Shown piece after piece: positions 38,301 to 53,300 of a stretch of DNA of 64,000 nt. The number at the start of each line of letters is the position of its first letter. The stretch's first letter is position 1. The notes under the pieces were generated by a model, which saw only the letters and a program-made list of their open reading frames with translations, did no database searches and had not been told where the DNA came from. Position numbers and translations under genes: made by a program. Source of the DNA: Siphonodentalium dalli (lineage: Eukaryota > Mollusca > Scaphopoda > Gadilida > Siphonodentaliidae); the NCBI GenBank assembly GCA_032622095.1, contig CP136069.1, positions 30,260,342 through 30,324,341 on the forward strand, read 5' to 3'.

Positions 38301-41300
38301 TCTTTCATATGTAAGAGAATGTACTGGCTTACAAGGTCAAGATCAATACTGTCAGGCCAATGTATTCTCTGATATATGTGAGGATCCCTAAGGGAGACTC
38401 ACATATATAAGAGAATGCATTGGCACAGGATTTTTCGCCAAATTTCAGGACGTTCGAGTCATGGAAGGGTTAAGCATGATACATTTCGAGAATGTTCCAA
38501 AGAAGGAATTATCAATATATTAAATTTAGTGTAAACATATTTTTATTTCCAAATCCAAACATAATACACATAATACACAAATGACATAAATATACAACAT
38601 ATAAGAGATAATGTATGGAAATGAGGATCAGACAACAAGCCCGAGGGCTTATATGAAGTCTTTCTCCTCTTTAATATATTAAATTTCTTTTTCAAATGAT
38701 CGCATGCACATCAAAAGCTTTGTGTGATGCCAACAGTGAAAGCTTGGATTGCATACTATAGTAAGTTTTTTTTTTTAAATCCAGAATTATTTTAATTTAT
38801 AGTATGGACAAATTTAATGGAATTATTACAAAATAATTATTGAATAATGAATTACACTTACTTTTTCGTACTCAACATCAACAAACTGAGTATCATCAAC
38901 TTGTAGAATGTGATCCCCAATACACAGCGTACCTTCCTGTGAAGATAATTAAAAGAAATAAGTATGGTCCAGAAAAGTTAAACTGGAGGTGGAACTGTTC
39001 CAATAGCAGTAAGTAACCCCCCCCCCCCCCCCCCCAGCCAATCACCGCTCAGTGTTAGAATCAAGGTCCTCATTTTAATATTCATTATGACCTGACCTCG
39101 ATTCTAACACTGAGCGGTGATTGGCTGTTTCTACTCTGTCAGTCATGGAAAGGTCAGGTCACAATGAATATTAAACTTAGGAACTGTGTCACTTGACAAA
39201 TTTCTTTTTTAAAGTTGGAATTATCGACAGATTTCTCCTCTATTAGAATTGTTTACTGACAATGTGTTGATTTGTATGAGTAAATAAATTATTAGCCGAC
39301 AATAAATCACTAAGTTCCAGATATTTAGTTGATCGTTTGAACGATTTTTAATGATAGTAAACTGCATGGGTGGTGAATTTCGATACACATGCGTCCATTG
39401 CTGTCTGAGCCGGATCAAATCGAAAAAATACGCTCTCCGGAGACAATATTCGGTGGTTAAAATTTAATCAAATGCAACATGTATGAATGTTTCTGATGGA
39501 AGTTTGTGGTATTTATTGAAAGATGAATTCTTTGCCGATCCATCCGTGTATATATCGTTATCATTACTGGGGTGAATGGGCTAAATTTGTGCGACTCCCG
39601 AGCGATGGTGAAACGTTGAATTTCTACAGAGCCCCTTGTCTATATAATGTTCCATTAACGCGAAGAAGACGCGTATATAGAGCGGCGTATATGGGCAGTG
39701 CAAAAGGGGGGCGGACAGCGGAGCGCATTACAGGCCCCTGTGACTGGGACAAAATTTTGCATGTCGAAAAAAGTGAATTTGGTGATGCTAGCCTGCTGTG
39801 CGAAGTAGCGTCACTAAATTCACCCTCTTGGGAGCTCATTCTGCAAATAACAGGCACACTAAACTCAGGCTTGTACACAAGTTGACGTGCACTGTTATTT
39901 TATTCCTACATCGTATCACTATTATGTTTTTATTTTAATTGTAAGTGATCCTATATTACTTATTTAAGTTAAACATTTCTTATACGGAATATATTATTTC
40001 CAATTTACAAATTACCGGGTATACATGATATGATTAACTCAATTATGTTTACCATATGAGTATACTACGACGGAATAAGCCAAGTTCAATTCGCGAGGTC
40101 AACATTTGTTTAATTCTGTAAATATTGCAATCAAATGTATTTTCCACATCGGATTACCACTTTCAATTGGCAACTGTTGTGGAGTGCAGAACAAATTTCA
40201 TGTTTTCTTTGGAATAAACCTATTTATTGTCACAATTGTGATATTTGATTACATTTAATGGTGGTTTTAGGTGAGCGGTCAAAAATGCTCAAAGTCCGTC
40301 ATAAGAGACTATACTGATGGAACTCAGAAGTAAACCACAATTTCGCTCTACAGATGTAACTAGCTGGTAGGAGAAACTTGGACTAGAAAATGGAATTAAC
40401 TACAGTAATGCTCTAATTAATCGACCTCTTAACCAAAGCAGAATTATGGGTAACTTTTCAGGATTTAGTCGAAAATATGGCTTGTTGCCATTCATCGGAA
40501 AGCTCTCCCCGAGAGCTTTCCGATGAATGGCAACAAGCCATATTTTCGACTAAATCCTGAAAAGTTACCCATAATTCTGCTTTGGTTAAGAGGTCGATTA
40601 ATTAGAGCATTACTGTATAAGATTTGAGACGCAATATATATATAGAAATTGGAATTATATATAAGATTTGAGACGCAATATATTTTACAGTGTAATCTAC
40701 AGGAAACTCAGATTATGTTTACCTTGGCTGCGACTCCACCAGGAGTGATGCTGCGGACAAATATCCCCTTCACGTCTTCCCGAGTGTCCTCCAGAATTGC
40801 AAACCCCAGCCCGGAGTTACCCTGTAAGATAAGATAAATTTTAGTTATGTTTTTTAACCCTTTACCCAACAAACCGGCCAAAACCGGCCAAATAAAGCTT
40901 CAACAGCCTAAAATATCTTCGGCCTGTCTCAATAGAACCATACAAATATGGATATCATTGGAACCGGCTCCTTGACCACATTGTGATAGTTACAGTTATG
41001 CCCTGTGCCAATGCATTCTCTTATATATGCGAGTCGACCATAGGTCGCCTCGCATATATAAGAGAATGCATTGGCACAGGGCCGTTCTGTTGGGTAAAGG
41101 GTTAACTCGTTTCACTCGAACAAACATAAATTATTTATAGAATAACAACGTAAGTTACGTAAACAAAATTTTAATCTAGAAATTCAGGTTAACGATTTGC
41201 TTCACATGAACTGTGCACACCATATTGTTATCATTAAATCATCACAAAAGACCTGTCATACTATAAACATGTATCATGCAATGAAACGAACTTTTGCAGT

Positions 41301-44300
41301 CTATAGTATCGTATGTATTGATGATCAACTTTTTCAAAAGCCAATATAAGCGAATAATTATCTACGTTACGAAATTTGGGTGGGAGGGTGGGCCCAACCA
41401 TGCACATAAGAAGCTAAACGTAGAATGAATGCTAAATTCTTGTTTGCGTTCAAGCACACTTTAGAACAATCGAGAAATTTGTGCTGAATCAAGTAAATAT
41501 CAATCAACGCTTATCATGCGTGAACTATAATCACCAATCACCCAGATATGGCCCATCAATTTAACCCCCGTCGATCTAATATTTTTCATTAACACCCTGC
41601 TCTCCAAATAATTCTTCGTTGAACTTCAATAAAGTAATTTAATTTTGGTTATACAAAACATAACATAAAATATATATTATATTGAAGCTCTGTAGCAAAT
41701 AAAAGATAGTGTTTCTTGCCAAGCCTGAGTTTAGTGTGCCTGTCATTTGCAGAATGAGGTCCCCAGAGGGTCAATTTAGTGACGCTATCCTGCATAGCAG
41801 GCTAGCATCACCAAATTCACCCTCTGGGGACCTAATTCTGCAAGGCCTTATATGCCATGGGAAACATAGACTCAGATTTGAAGTTCCCAAATAGTGAATA
41901 TTGTGATGCACACCCATTGGGAACCTCGATTATTCAATGTGTCGTCTGCCAATTTGGGGATATAGGGAAACTGAACTAAAAAAGAAATAGAATCTATGTG
42001 AAGAAGTTTCTATAGAAATTTGATAATAAAGAAACTTTCCAGAGAAGACGAGGCCTAAGCAGAATGAGGTCCCCAGAGGGTGCATTTTGTGATGCTAGCC
42101 CGCTATGCGGGATAGCGTCACTAAATTCACCCTCGGGGGACCTCATTCTGCAAATGACAGACACACTAAACTCAGACTTGTTTCTTGATGGAGGCGGAGC
42201 ATACCTTTATCAGTGTGAGGGTCTGTATTTGATCTTTCTGTGGACTGGATGGAGTATGGTCTGGGATATCACCTTTATGAGAAGTCGTCGGTGATTTTGG
42301 TGACTTGGGTGATCTGGGTGCTGGTGAAGATGGCTCAATCCTTCTGTCCTGTAAGGTAAAAATCAAACAACATTAACTCCCAGATTGATAAATGGCCGAT
42401 CCCATTCAATTCCAAATATATACATTGGAATAGTGCATTCTTCATCAGTATGGATATTTGTAGAGGAGATAAACCGACGACCGGCAGGAAAACACTGAAG
42501 ATATATGTATAGTAATGCTTATTATATTTACATAGTCTGTTTGTGTTACACTAAATAAAGTCTATTGGTTGGTCAATTGCTAATTGGGTCGTGCATGTTA
42601 TACCCCAATGAAACACACCATAACGAAAACTGATGTCACAACTTGTTGATTCAAAGCTGCAGATATCTTAACCCTTCCATGGCTGGAGCTTCCTGAAATT
42701 TTGCGAAAAACCCTCTGCTAAATGCATTCTCTTATATATGCAAGTCTCCCATAGGGATCCTCGCATATATAAGAGAATACATTCACCTAACAATATTTAC
42801 CTTGACCTTGTAAGTCAGTGCATTATCTTTTAATATGTGAGGCTTCCTGTGGGAGACTCGCATATATAAGAGAATGTACTGGCACAGGATCTTTAATGCT
42901 GCACCAGTACAGCTACCATCATGAAAGGGTTAATTAGGCGGGTTTTTAAGTGGGTGGCCATAAACTAATCAATTGATATTTCACAAGTAGAATAGTGGGC
43001 TAACTTATAGAGCAGCAAGGCATAATACCCAAACTGCAGACATATTTACCTGAGTTTATAGAAATTATTATGGAAAAAGCTGTATAAGTATAAGAAATGA
43101 ATTTAGATTGAGTGTGTTCTATTGAGGGGTAATGCACTGTGGCCGTTAGAGCACCCATAGGGAGCCTCACATTTATAAGAATATGCACTGGCTTACAAGG
43201 TCAATGTAAATATTGTTAGGCCAATGCATTCTCTTATATATGCGAGGCTCCACATGGGAGACTCGTATATATAAGAGAATGCATTGGCACAGAGTTTTCG
43301 CAAAATTTCAGAAAGCTCCAGTCATGGAAGGGTTAAACTTCTTCTATTGAAAAGGGGGAATTCTAGCATATAGATTGGAATTCTAGCATATAGATTTGCG
43401 CACGCTCACTAGTTGTTTTCAACTTTCCGCTCAGAAGTGAGTCAAACACTCTGTACTGTTGCCACATTGGGTACCCAAATAGCAAGGAATGCCTTTATTG
43501 TTTAATTAATTTTTGAGTAATAGGTCATAGGTTGCCTCGCATATATAAGAGAATGCATTGGCCTAACAAATTTGCTATCATTTTTTATAATTGTTAAAGA
43601 ATGTAAGAAATAATGATAAAAAATGATAAAAATTGTTAAAGAATGTAAGAAATAATGATAAAAAATAATAAAAAATAATAAAAATTGTTAAAGAATGTAA
43701 GATAAAATTAAAAAAATTGATAAAGAATGTAAGAAAAAGTGATAAAAAATGATTAAATTGTTAAAGAATATAAGAAAAAAAAAGAAAATATTGTTATAAA
43801 ATGTAAGAAAAAATGAATGTAAGAAATAATGATAAAAAATAATAAAAAATTTAAAAAATTGTTAAAGAATGTAAGAAATTGATAAAAAAAAAAGATAAAA
43901 TATTGTAAGGCCAATGCATTCTCTTATATATGCGAGGCAACCTATGGTTGACTTGCATATATAAGAGAATGCATTGGCACAGGGTATTTAAAGTTATGCC
44001 AGCACAGCTCCCATCATCAAAGGGTTAAACAGCACAGGGTGTCGTTAAGCTTTTGAGAACTTGAATTTCCCACTATTTTGACCAACTCGATTTCAAAATG
44101 ACCTTCCCAATCATAATTTCATAGGTTATTTTGAAGTTTTCAGAAAACTGTACTGATACTTCGAACATCAAATCATAGAAAAAGAGCCACCACTATTCCC
44201 AGAAATAACAGCTAGCTTGCTCAAGAAATGAGTAAAATTGACATGGAAAATTGATGTGTCTCAATCTGAAGGTCGAGGTCATCATTCTCGATAAATGACT

Positions 44301-47300
44301 GCGAGTAATTTGTGGCAAATACCAATAAGACGAAAGGTTTTATTTATGAGTGTAAGCGGTTCTTGTGTAGCGCTGAGAGTGGTTTTCCTAAATTGTTTCG
44401 ACATTGATGAAACTACGGTACATAAAGAGCCTTTATTAAAGAATCAATAAACTTTCCATTTGACGGCTGTTGAACAACTGGGTTAAGAATTCGATAGATA
44501 GGACCGAGTGATTGAAATTGCCGGTCTATTGACGGATTGGAATTGGTTGGAATGTGGATTGGATAAGGAAATTAAACGTTTTTTTCTCAGTTTAGGCAAA
44601 CTGAGGTAGTGCATGAATGGAAATATTAACGTTTCCTAGACACTACAATTTATGGAAATATTTATGGTGGGGTTTTAAGGTGGGGACAAAAGACAGATTC
44701 AAGACAGTCCCTACAATTACAATGTCATGATGCAAGTCTATGCTCCTTCATGAATATTCATGTATATTGAAGCTGTAAAGTTGCTAAAACCATATAAGCT
44801 GCTAAAACCATGTAAGCTGTTAAATCCGTGTTAGCTGCTAAATACATGTAAAACCATGTAAGCTGCTAAAACCATGTAAAACCATGTAATCTGCTAAAAC
44901 CATGTAAAACCATGTAAGCTGCTAAATACATGTAAAACCATGTAAGCTGCTAAAACCATGTAAAACCATGTAATCTGCTAAAACCATGTAAAACCATGTA
45001 AGCTGCTAAATCCATGTAAGCTGTTAAAACCATGTAAGCTGCTAAAACCATGTAAAACCATGTAATCTGCTAAAACCATGTAAAACCGTGTAAGCTGCTA
45101 AAACCATATAAGCTGCTAAATCCATGTTAGCTGTTAAAACCATGTAAGCTGTTAAAACCATGTAAAACCATGTAAGCTGCTAAAACCACGTAAGCTGCTA
45201 AAACCATGTAAAACCATGTAAGCTGCTAAACCACGTAAAACCATGTTAGCTGCTAAAACCATGTAAGCTGCTAAATCCATGTAAAACCATGTAAGCTGCT
45301 AAAACCATATAAAACCGTGTAAGCTGCTAAAACCATGTAAGCTGCTAAAACCATGTAAAACCATGTAAGCTGCTAAATCCATGTAAAACCATGTAAGCTG
45401 CTAAATCCATGTAAAACCATGTAAGCTGCTAAAACCATGCAAAACTATGTAACCTGCTAAATCCATGTAAGCTGCTAAAACCATGTAAAACCACGTAAGC
45501 TTCTAAAACCATGCAAAACAATGTAAGCTGGTAAAACCACGTAAGCTATTAAAACCATGTAAGCTGCTAAAACCCATGTAAGCTGCTAAAACCATGCAAA
45601 ACCATGTAAGCTGGTAAAACCATGTAAGCTGGTAAAACCATGTAAGCTGGTAAAACCATGCAAAACCATGTAAGCTGCTAAAACCATGCAAAACCATGTA
45701 AGCTGGTAAAACCATGTAAGCTGGTAAAACCATGTAAGCTGCTAAAACCATGCAAAACCATGTAAGCTGCTAAAACCATGCAAAACCATGTAAGCTGGTA
45801 AAACCATGTAAGCTGGTAAAACCATGTAAGCTGCTAAAACCATGCAAAACCATGTAAGTTGCTAAAACCATGCAAAACCATGTAAGCTGGTAAAACCATG
45901 TAAGCTGGTAAAACCATGTAAGCTGCTAAAACCATGCAAAAACATGTTAGCTGCTAAAACTACGTAAAACCATGTAAGCTGCTGAAACCATGTAAAAAAT
46001 CAAAGTCAAAAGTTTTGACATCTTTATTGTTATATGCATGATGTGGTCTTCAGATAGCATAGATTCCTTCAGGTACTGTATTTGCTTAAGGGACAGGTGG
46101 GCTTCGTTGTAGGTTATAATTTAGAAATAACATTTATCAAATAGAGTCACTAAATATACCCTCTGGGGACCTCTTTCTGCAAATGTCAGACACACTAAAT
46201 TCAGACTTGAATGGGACATTGGGTGAAGATGAATTGTATCTCAGACATAACATGACATGAGAGATACAGTAATGCCCTAAGTAATCGACTCCTTAACCAC
46301 AGCAGAATTATGGGTAACTTTTCAGGATTTAGTCGGAAATATGGCATGTTGCCATTCATCGGAAAGCTCTCTCCGACAGCTTTCCGATGAATGGCAACAA
46401 GCCATATTTCCGACTAAATCCTGAAAAGTTACACATAATTCTGCTGTGGTTAAGGAGTCGATTATTTAGGGCATTACTGTATAAGATGGAGCAGATAAAG
46501 CTTCAATGGTTTTCATTGTGAAAGCTGATCAATTATCTGGTTTCCTCCATGAAGCTGATAGCAGGAACCAGTCTAGAGGGAGGGTTATCTCCCATGTTGT
46601 TACACCCCTGCATGCAATAGATAATTTAGATTAACTTTGAGCATGGAGACATACAGTAATGCCCTAAATAATCGACTCCGTAACCACAGCAGATTTATGG
46701 GTAACTTTTCAGGATTTTGTCGGAAATATGGCTTGTTGCCATTCATCAGAAAGCTCTCACTGAGAGCTTTCCGACGAATGGCAACAAGCCATATTTTCGA
46801 CTAAATCCTGAAAAGTTACCCATAATTCTGCTGTGGTTAAGGAGTCGATTATTTAGAGCATTACTGTAGATCATTAGATTAACTTTGAGCATGGAGACAT
46901 AAAACAAATATAATGATAAAACGATGTCAGCTGGTAATTTTAATGTGGTTGTATTTATCTACATCTTCACATGATATCTTGAGGGCCAATGGGCAATTGG
47001 GAAAGATGAATAATTATAGGTTTCCTGGATATAGAAAATAGCAGGAACCAGCCTAAAGGGAGAATGGCGAAATATGTCCAACTCCTCCCTGAAATTAGTC
47101 ATTTCTTATTTTTTTTTCACGAGAGAGAAGTTCAAATTCCTCCAAATGGATTCAAATTAACCTTAAATATGTATAATTCGAGCAGAAATGTGTAAAATAC
47201 TGTAATTTGCCACAATTGCGCCCTGAAGTACCATTCAATTTTCCCAAAAATTATGCGAATTTGACAGAAAGTATCTCCCAATTTGTATGAAAAGTCCCAA

Positions 47301-50300
47301 ATTTTGAGCTTTCAAAACATTTGGGGGGGGGGGGGGGTCTGCAGCCCTCACAGCCATCCCTGGCCCGTACCGCCTATGGATATCATTCGGATATGTTGAG
47401 GAGAGAGAACCAGTCACATTCAGTTACGATGTGGAGGAGGAACAAGTCACATGGGTACGTTTCCTACTGTAGATATCATTCGGATATGAAGCAGTGATAG
47501 ACAAAAATGTAAATCTGTCCATTACGTTGAGTGAAACATGCAAATGATAGCAGATTTGATCGAGCAGACAACGGTGACAAATTGCGTGGGGAAACAGGGA
47601 ATTAATTGTTGGTGCTATGGGAATTACAATGAAGGAAATAATATCTTAACGAAAACAACTGATGTTTGTCCAATTTCCGTGATACATCTGATAAGTACTG
47701 TTACGATATAACCCTTTTTCACCATGAATTTCTAATTTTGTATGGTGCTAATATCACTCAGGTTGCTAAGAAGAAATTTGTTTCAAGAAGTTTAGTATGG
47801 GAGAAATGCATCACCATGGTTACTACAGGGCAGACCTAATCAAATTCAATGTCATTCAAAGCCATTTCACGAAAAATTGCAAGGTTTTCAAGGCCTGTTA
47901 TTAACCCTTTCAGTGCCAAGTCCGATTTTTGTATCAATCCATATTTCCTTGATCATTTTTCAAATTTATTAATTATAATAATGTGATACATTGATGGAAA
48001 GAGTTAACACAATCTATACTAAATAGTCATTGACGAATAGTTCCATTTGGAAATGTTCAGATTATAAATTCAACAAAACAAAACTATTGTTGATCTTATT
48101 AGCTGAACATTTCCCATTCATTTTAAAGGTACGCAATCCGATTTGATGGTCCCCATATAATCAGATTCCAACAACAACAACATTTTGTGAAATGCTGCTT
48201 CAGTTATCAGAATTGATTAATTGCCCATAAATAAAGTTAACAACAGTCAACTATAGTATAAAATTGCCCAAAACATGTTATTCATCAACATTGTTGATAT
48301 TAGAGTTATCCATCTTCATTCACAATTTTGTCCTGGACCGTTGCCTTGACAATTTTTTCCAGGCCACAAATAAGTACATATATCGAGAAATAACAAATTT
48401 CAAAAATTGATATCTGATTACTCTGAGCTTTGATGGGTGAGTTTCTCGACTCGATTCAAATATTTTTTACCCCAATGCCAAAGATATGGTCATTTGGGAG
48501 CGTTAATTTGGATTATGCATCTTTAAATTGAACAGTTACAAAATTGAGTTTTCAAAATTTCAAAATTTTCTGGATCTAAATAAGACCAGCGCTTGAATGG
48601 TGAGTATACGATGCCAGGAGGGTGTGTAATAAATACTGTACTCACTGACGGTGTAGGTGTGGCAGGTTGTAGTTTGAGTGGTCCCACAGCGATACTGTTC
48701 AGGTTACTTTCCGACCTGCAAGAGATCATTGTTTGAGTGTCAATGAGAAAAATATGTCAACTGAACCGCTAACATCTCGTCAAAAATCAACTTATAACGA
48801 CTATCAGAAAAATGTCAACATAATTGCTATCTAGTATGTACATGTGATTGGAAACGAGCAATTATCTCGGTTTGCAGCAAGGTCAACAAATTAATTTTTC
48901 AAGTGCATCATACATGTGTATTGCTTGCTGATTAAAAGACGATAAATATGACCTTGTAATAGTAAATTGAGTGTTGATTTATCAATATTCATCTCATTAT
49001 CGCCGAGCAGCCAATTGGTCTTCTTTAAATTCAAATGAATCACTGATGAATGCATGAGTATATAATTTAACTGCTCCATGTTTGTAAATTATAGGGTTCA
49101 GCCTGGTTAAAGTACACTGTATTTTAACCCTTTCATGACTGGAGCTTCCATAAATTTTGCGAAAATCCAGTGCCAATGCATTCTCTTATTTATATATAAG
49201 AGAATGCATTGGCCTAACAATATTTACTTTGAACTTGTAAGACAGTGCATTCTCTTATATATTATATAATATTATATTGTTAGGCCAATGCATTCTCGTA
49301 TATATGTGAGGCGCCCTATGGGCGACTCGCATATATAAGAGAATGCATTGGCACGGGGTTTTTCGCAAAATTTCATAAAGCTCCAGTCATGAAAGGGTTA
49401 ACTCCAGAAGAAATGAATGGACATATTTGACTCCAATCCTATGTATTGACACCTGCCAACAAGAAATTTGGGTTGTAGCGTGATCAAATTTGTTTTGAAT
49501 TTAGATTCTTCATTGGCTTGTGACAATAAATGGTGATCAATTTAACATGATACAATCCTCTCTTATTTCTCTGTGACATATCTTATCCTGATGTTAATGG
49601 TAAGTTTATCTACGTCTTTTCAACTACTACCTGCACTCCCTTTCCCTTTCTCTTTCCTATCCCTTCATCTATAAACTTTATTATTCGGACCATACAGAAC
49701 CAAACCCGTCTGCTATACCCCAATGGTATCTATTGGGGTAACATTTATTTACTGAGGATAGGACTTAACAAAAGCCCCCAAGCTTGTTGCCCAATCCTCT
49801 TTTGAACAATTTAAGATTATATGTTATGTATTTATTGTTTGTAATTCTGTTCTGTTTAGTTCAAATAAAATATTGTTTAAACCAACAAGAAATTTGATTT
49901 GATTTTAAATTTTCCATGGTTCGTAAATAGTATATGTTATAAATACCAAAGTTGTGTAACTAAAAATATATACGGTACTTCGTTTCACTACCCTCTTTCA
50001 TTTTGACTGATGTAAGGTATACAATACCAATTAACTTGACTTCCTGCACTCTATCCCTCTACCCCCTCCTAGAACAATATTTTTTCGGATCTAACATGTT
50101 ATCCCCATCTGCTAAATTTACCCATTATGGTATCTATTCTGATACCAAGGGTAACTTTCTTATTCCGAGGAAAAGACTTGATAAAAGCCTTTCAGGCTTG
50201 CTGTCTTATCCCCGTTTTTGAACATGTGTTGTAAAAATTATGCCAATTTGTTTGTATGTATTGAATGTTGCGTTCGAAAATTAAATATTGTTTACACTGA

Positions 50301-53300
50301 CAGGAAATTGCAGGGAACAAGCCTATGTATGGGTGTGATATTTCACTCTGATAAACCGAACAAGTGTATGCAACTATGCGTGGATGATTGATATGTGGAA
50401 CTTACCTGCATATGACGAATTTGAGCGGATCACCGGTGATTCCCTTTATCATAGCAGAAGCATTCAAGTGACTCCTTCCGTACAACACCTGACCATTTAT
50501 CTGCAAACAATGAAAGAAACTTGTAGTAATATATATATCTATTTTTTTTCAAGTCTATATAGTATAAGCCTCAGGGTCCAGCCTAGAGGGCGACTAGGGA
50601 GACAATTTCTCCTTAAAAGCCGACTTAAGTTTTTAGTCACTGATTATTTTTTTTATAGTGGCTTGATATACGGTTTTAATAACAATCTATGCCATAAAAT
50701 ATGATTAAAATACTATAATTCATCACCATTTGGAACGTCTGTGTCTCAGAAGGTGCCCATAGAGTAATAGAAAATAGCTGAAATCATAGAAAGATTTCCC
50801 CTGTTATGGCTCCCAGAATGCAACAAAATTCAAACTAAAAATGTATTTTCAATGGAAGGGGAATAACTCTTGTCTTTAAGATATAGAGTTATTACCCCTC
50901 CATTGAAAATAATGCATTTTTGCACTACAATCCAGATGAAACTTAAGCACAAAAACACGGCGGTAACTCAACAAAAACAACATGTTCACTGTTTATTACG
51001 CTGGTTAATTTTGATAACACTATGTTTTGGAGTTTCCTCTTTCAAATGGTATATAATATGGCATATATTTTATATAATGTGATCTGGGAGATCAAAAATT
51101 AAGTGGGCCTTTACAAGCCTTGAAATAGTGTGTCTGTCATTTGCAGAATGAGGTCCCCAGAGGGTGAATTTGGTGATGCTAGCCCGCTATGCGGGGTAGC
51201 ATCACTAAATTCACCCTCTGGGGACCTCATTCTGCAAATGACAGACACACTATTTCAAGGCTTGCTGATAACTGAAGCGCATTTCTAAAAACGTTGTTGT
51301 TGTTGGAATCTGATGATATGGGGACCATCGAATCGGATTGAGTACCTTTAAATCTGTCTACGTCTCAGTCTTAAGGGTAAAATCATAATCTTTCTGTTCA
51401 AATCTCTATACTGTACAAACCTCAAGTAACTCGTCTCCTATCTGTATCCGGCCGTCCTTGGCGGCGAGACTCTCTGGTTGTATGCCGACGACAAACACGC
51501 TCATCGTATTACGGTCCTTATTTCCGGCCAAACTCAGACCAAGGTTGTTTCCATCTCGGTTCAATTCCAAAACCATCACTTCACCAGTCAAGTCATTATA
51601 CTTTCGTTGTAATTTTTCTGCAATAAAGAAAAAAATGTCTACATAGAATTGCGATATGACCTTGCCAAAAGCTGGTTACCGGTACAAGACTCATCCTGAT
51701 TGGTCAGTAGCCTGTGTTCCTGGACCGTTGATATCTGATGTTTAGATTTCTCTGAGTGTTGCTATGTGTCTGTCAATAGGGACCTGTGATGTGACCTCTT
51801 ATAGATGCTCAATAGGATGCACAAAGTTTTACTCACGATCAAGTGATGCTGATGAATCTTCAAATTTGGAATTCCAAATAAAGTATTTTTGAATATTAAA
51901 GATATGTTGAGATATTTTGCACAAATCCGTGGAAAAAGTTAGAAAAAAAAGGAGAAATATTTTTTGAAAACATTGAATCAAATTCAATATAAAATGTGAA
52001 TAAATTCCTCAAAATTTTAGAATATAAATATCAAATTCAGAAAGCAGAAATTTAATGGTCCTACCTTCCTCCGTTTCATAACTATGAAGATTCATCACCA
52101 TCGTGTAATCCGGAATGAGGCGGAATAACATCTGCTAATCAAAGAGATGCCTTACGTAAGCTGGCGTTAAGTGCAAATTAAATAAATCTATAGTGGTAAG
52201 TGTCCCAGAAAATCAGAGAAATCCTTCAGTGAGAAGGAAAAAAAATGTCTCTCAGTGGTCTTGTTAATTAATTAGTGTCGGCTATAGATGGAGTCTTGAA
52301 ATAGTGTCATTTGTGGAATGAGGTCCCCAGATGGTGAATTTAGTGACGTTATCCCTCTGGGAACCTCATTGCCGAGACCTCAGCTGCAATGGGAGTTCCC
52401 CAGTTGAAGTTGGTGATGTTCACCCATCAGTCACCTCGATTATGCATTTTATCTTCTACAAATTAGGGGATATAGAAACTTCCCAGAAGGGAAAAAGTAA
52501 CTAAAAATAATGTTAACTTGAGACTATATAGATACTTCCCAGAATATGAGGCTTAAGCAGAATATTATAAAGGTCCCCAGAGTATGAAGTAGTGATGCTA
52601 GCTCACTGTGCGGAATATCATCAATAAATTCGCCCTCTGGGGGTCCTCATTTTGCAAATGACAGACAGACTATTTCAAGGCTGGTATATTGGGCGAGATG
52701 ATGCAAATGCCAAGCAAAATAAATTTTGTCGGCTACAGTAATGCTCTAAGTAATCGACTTCATGGGTAACTTTTCAGGATTTAGTCGGAAATATGGCTTG
52801 TTGCCATTCATCGGAAAGCTCTCCCCCGAGAGCTTTCCGATGAATGGCAACAAGCCATATTTCCGACTAAATCCTGAAAAGTTACCCATAATTCTGCTGT
52901 GGTTAAGAAGTCGATTATTTAGAGAATTTCTGTATCTTTCAAGGCCAGGAACATTTCAAAGCCTGACAATAATTTGTATAAAATTGAAACAAATTGCTGC
53001 TGACATTGTCTGAGTTAGTGTGCCTGTCATTTGCAGAATGAGGTCCCCAGAGGGTGAATTTAGCGATGCTATCCCGCATAGTGGGCTAGCATCACTAAAT
53101 TCACCCTCTGGGGACCTCATTCTGCTTAGGCCTCATCTTCTCTGGAAAGTTCCTTTATTATCAAATATCTATAGAAACTTCTTCGCATAGATTCTATTTC
53201 TTTTTTAGTTTAGTTTCTCTATATCCCTGAATTGGCAGACGACACATTGCATAATCAAGGTTCCCAATGGGTGTACATCACAATATTCACCATTTGGGAA

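Noticed and set aside
39523-39885. 120-codon plus-strand open frame
   Set aside because: Its last third is a CAAG-family repeat and the rest has no family match.
45503-45751. 82-codon minus-strand frame rich in MVLPAY-type repeats
   Set aside because: Pure translation of the minisatellite.
51406-51591. Independent 61-aa protein starting at TTG
   Set aside because: It is the middle of the PDZ8 exon; the frame continues upstream to the acceptor at 51617 and stops only in the intron.
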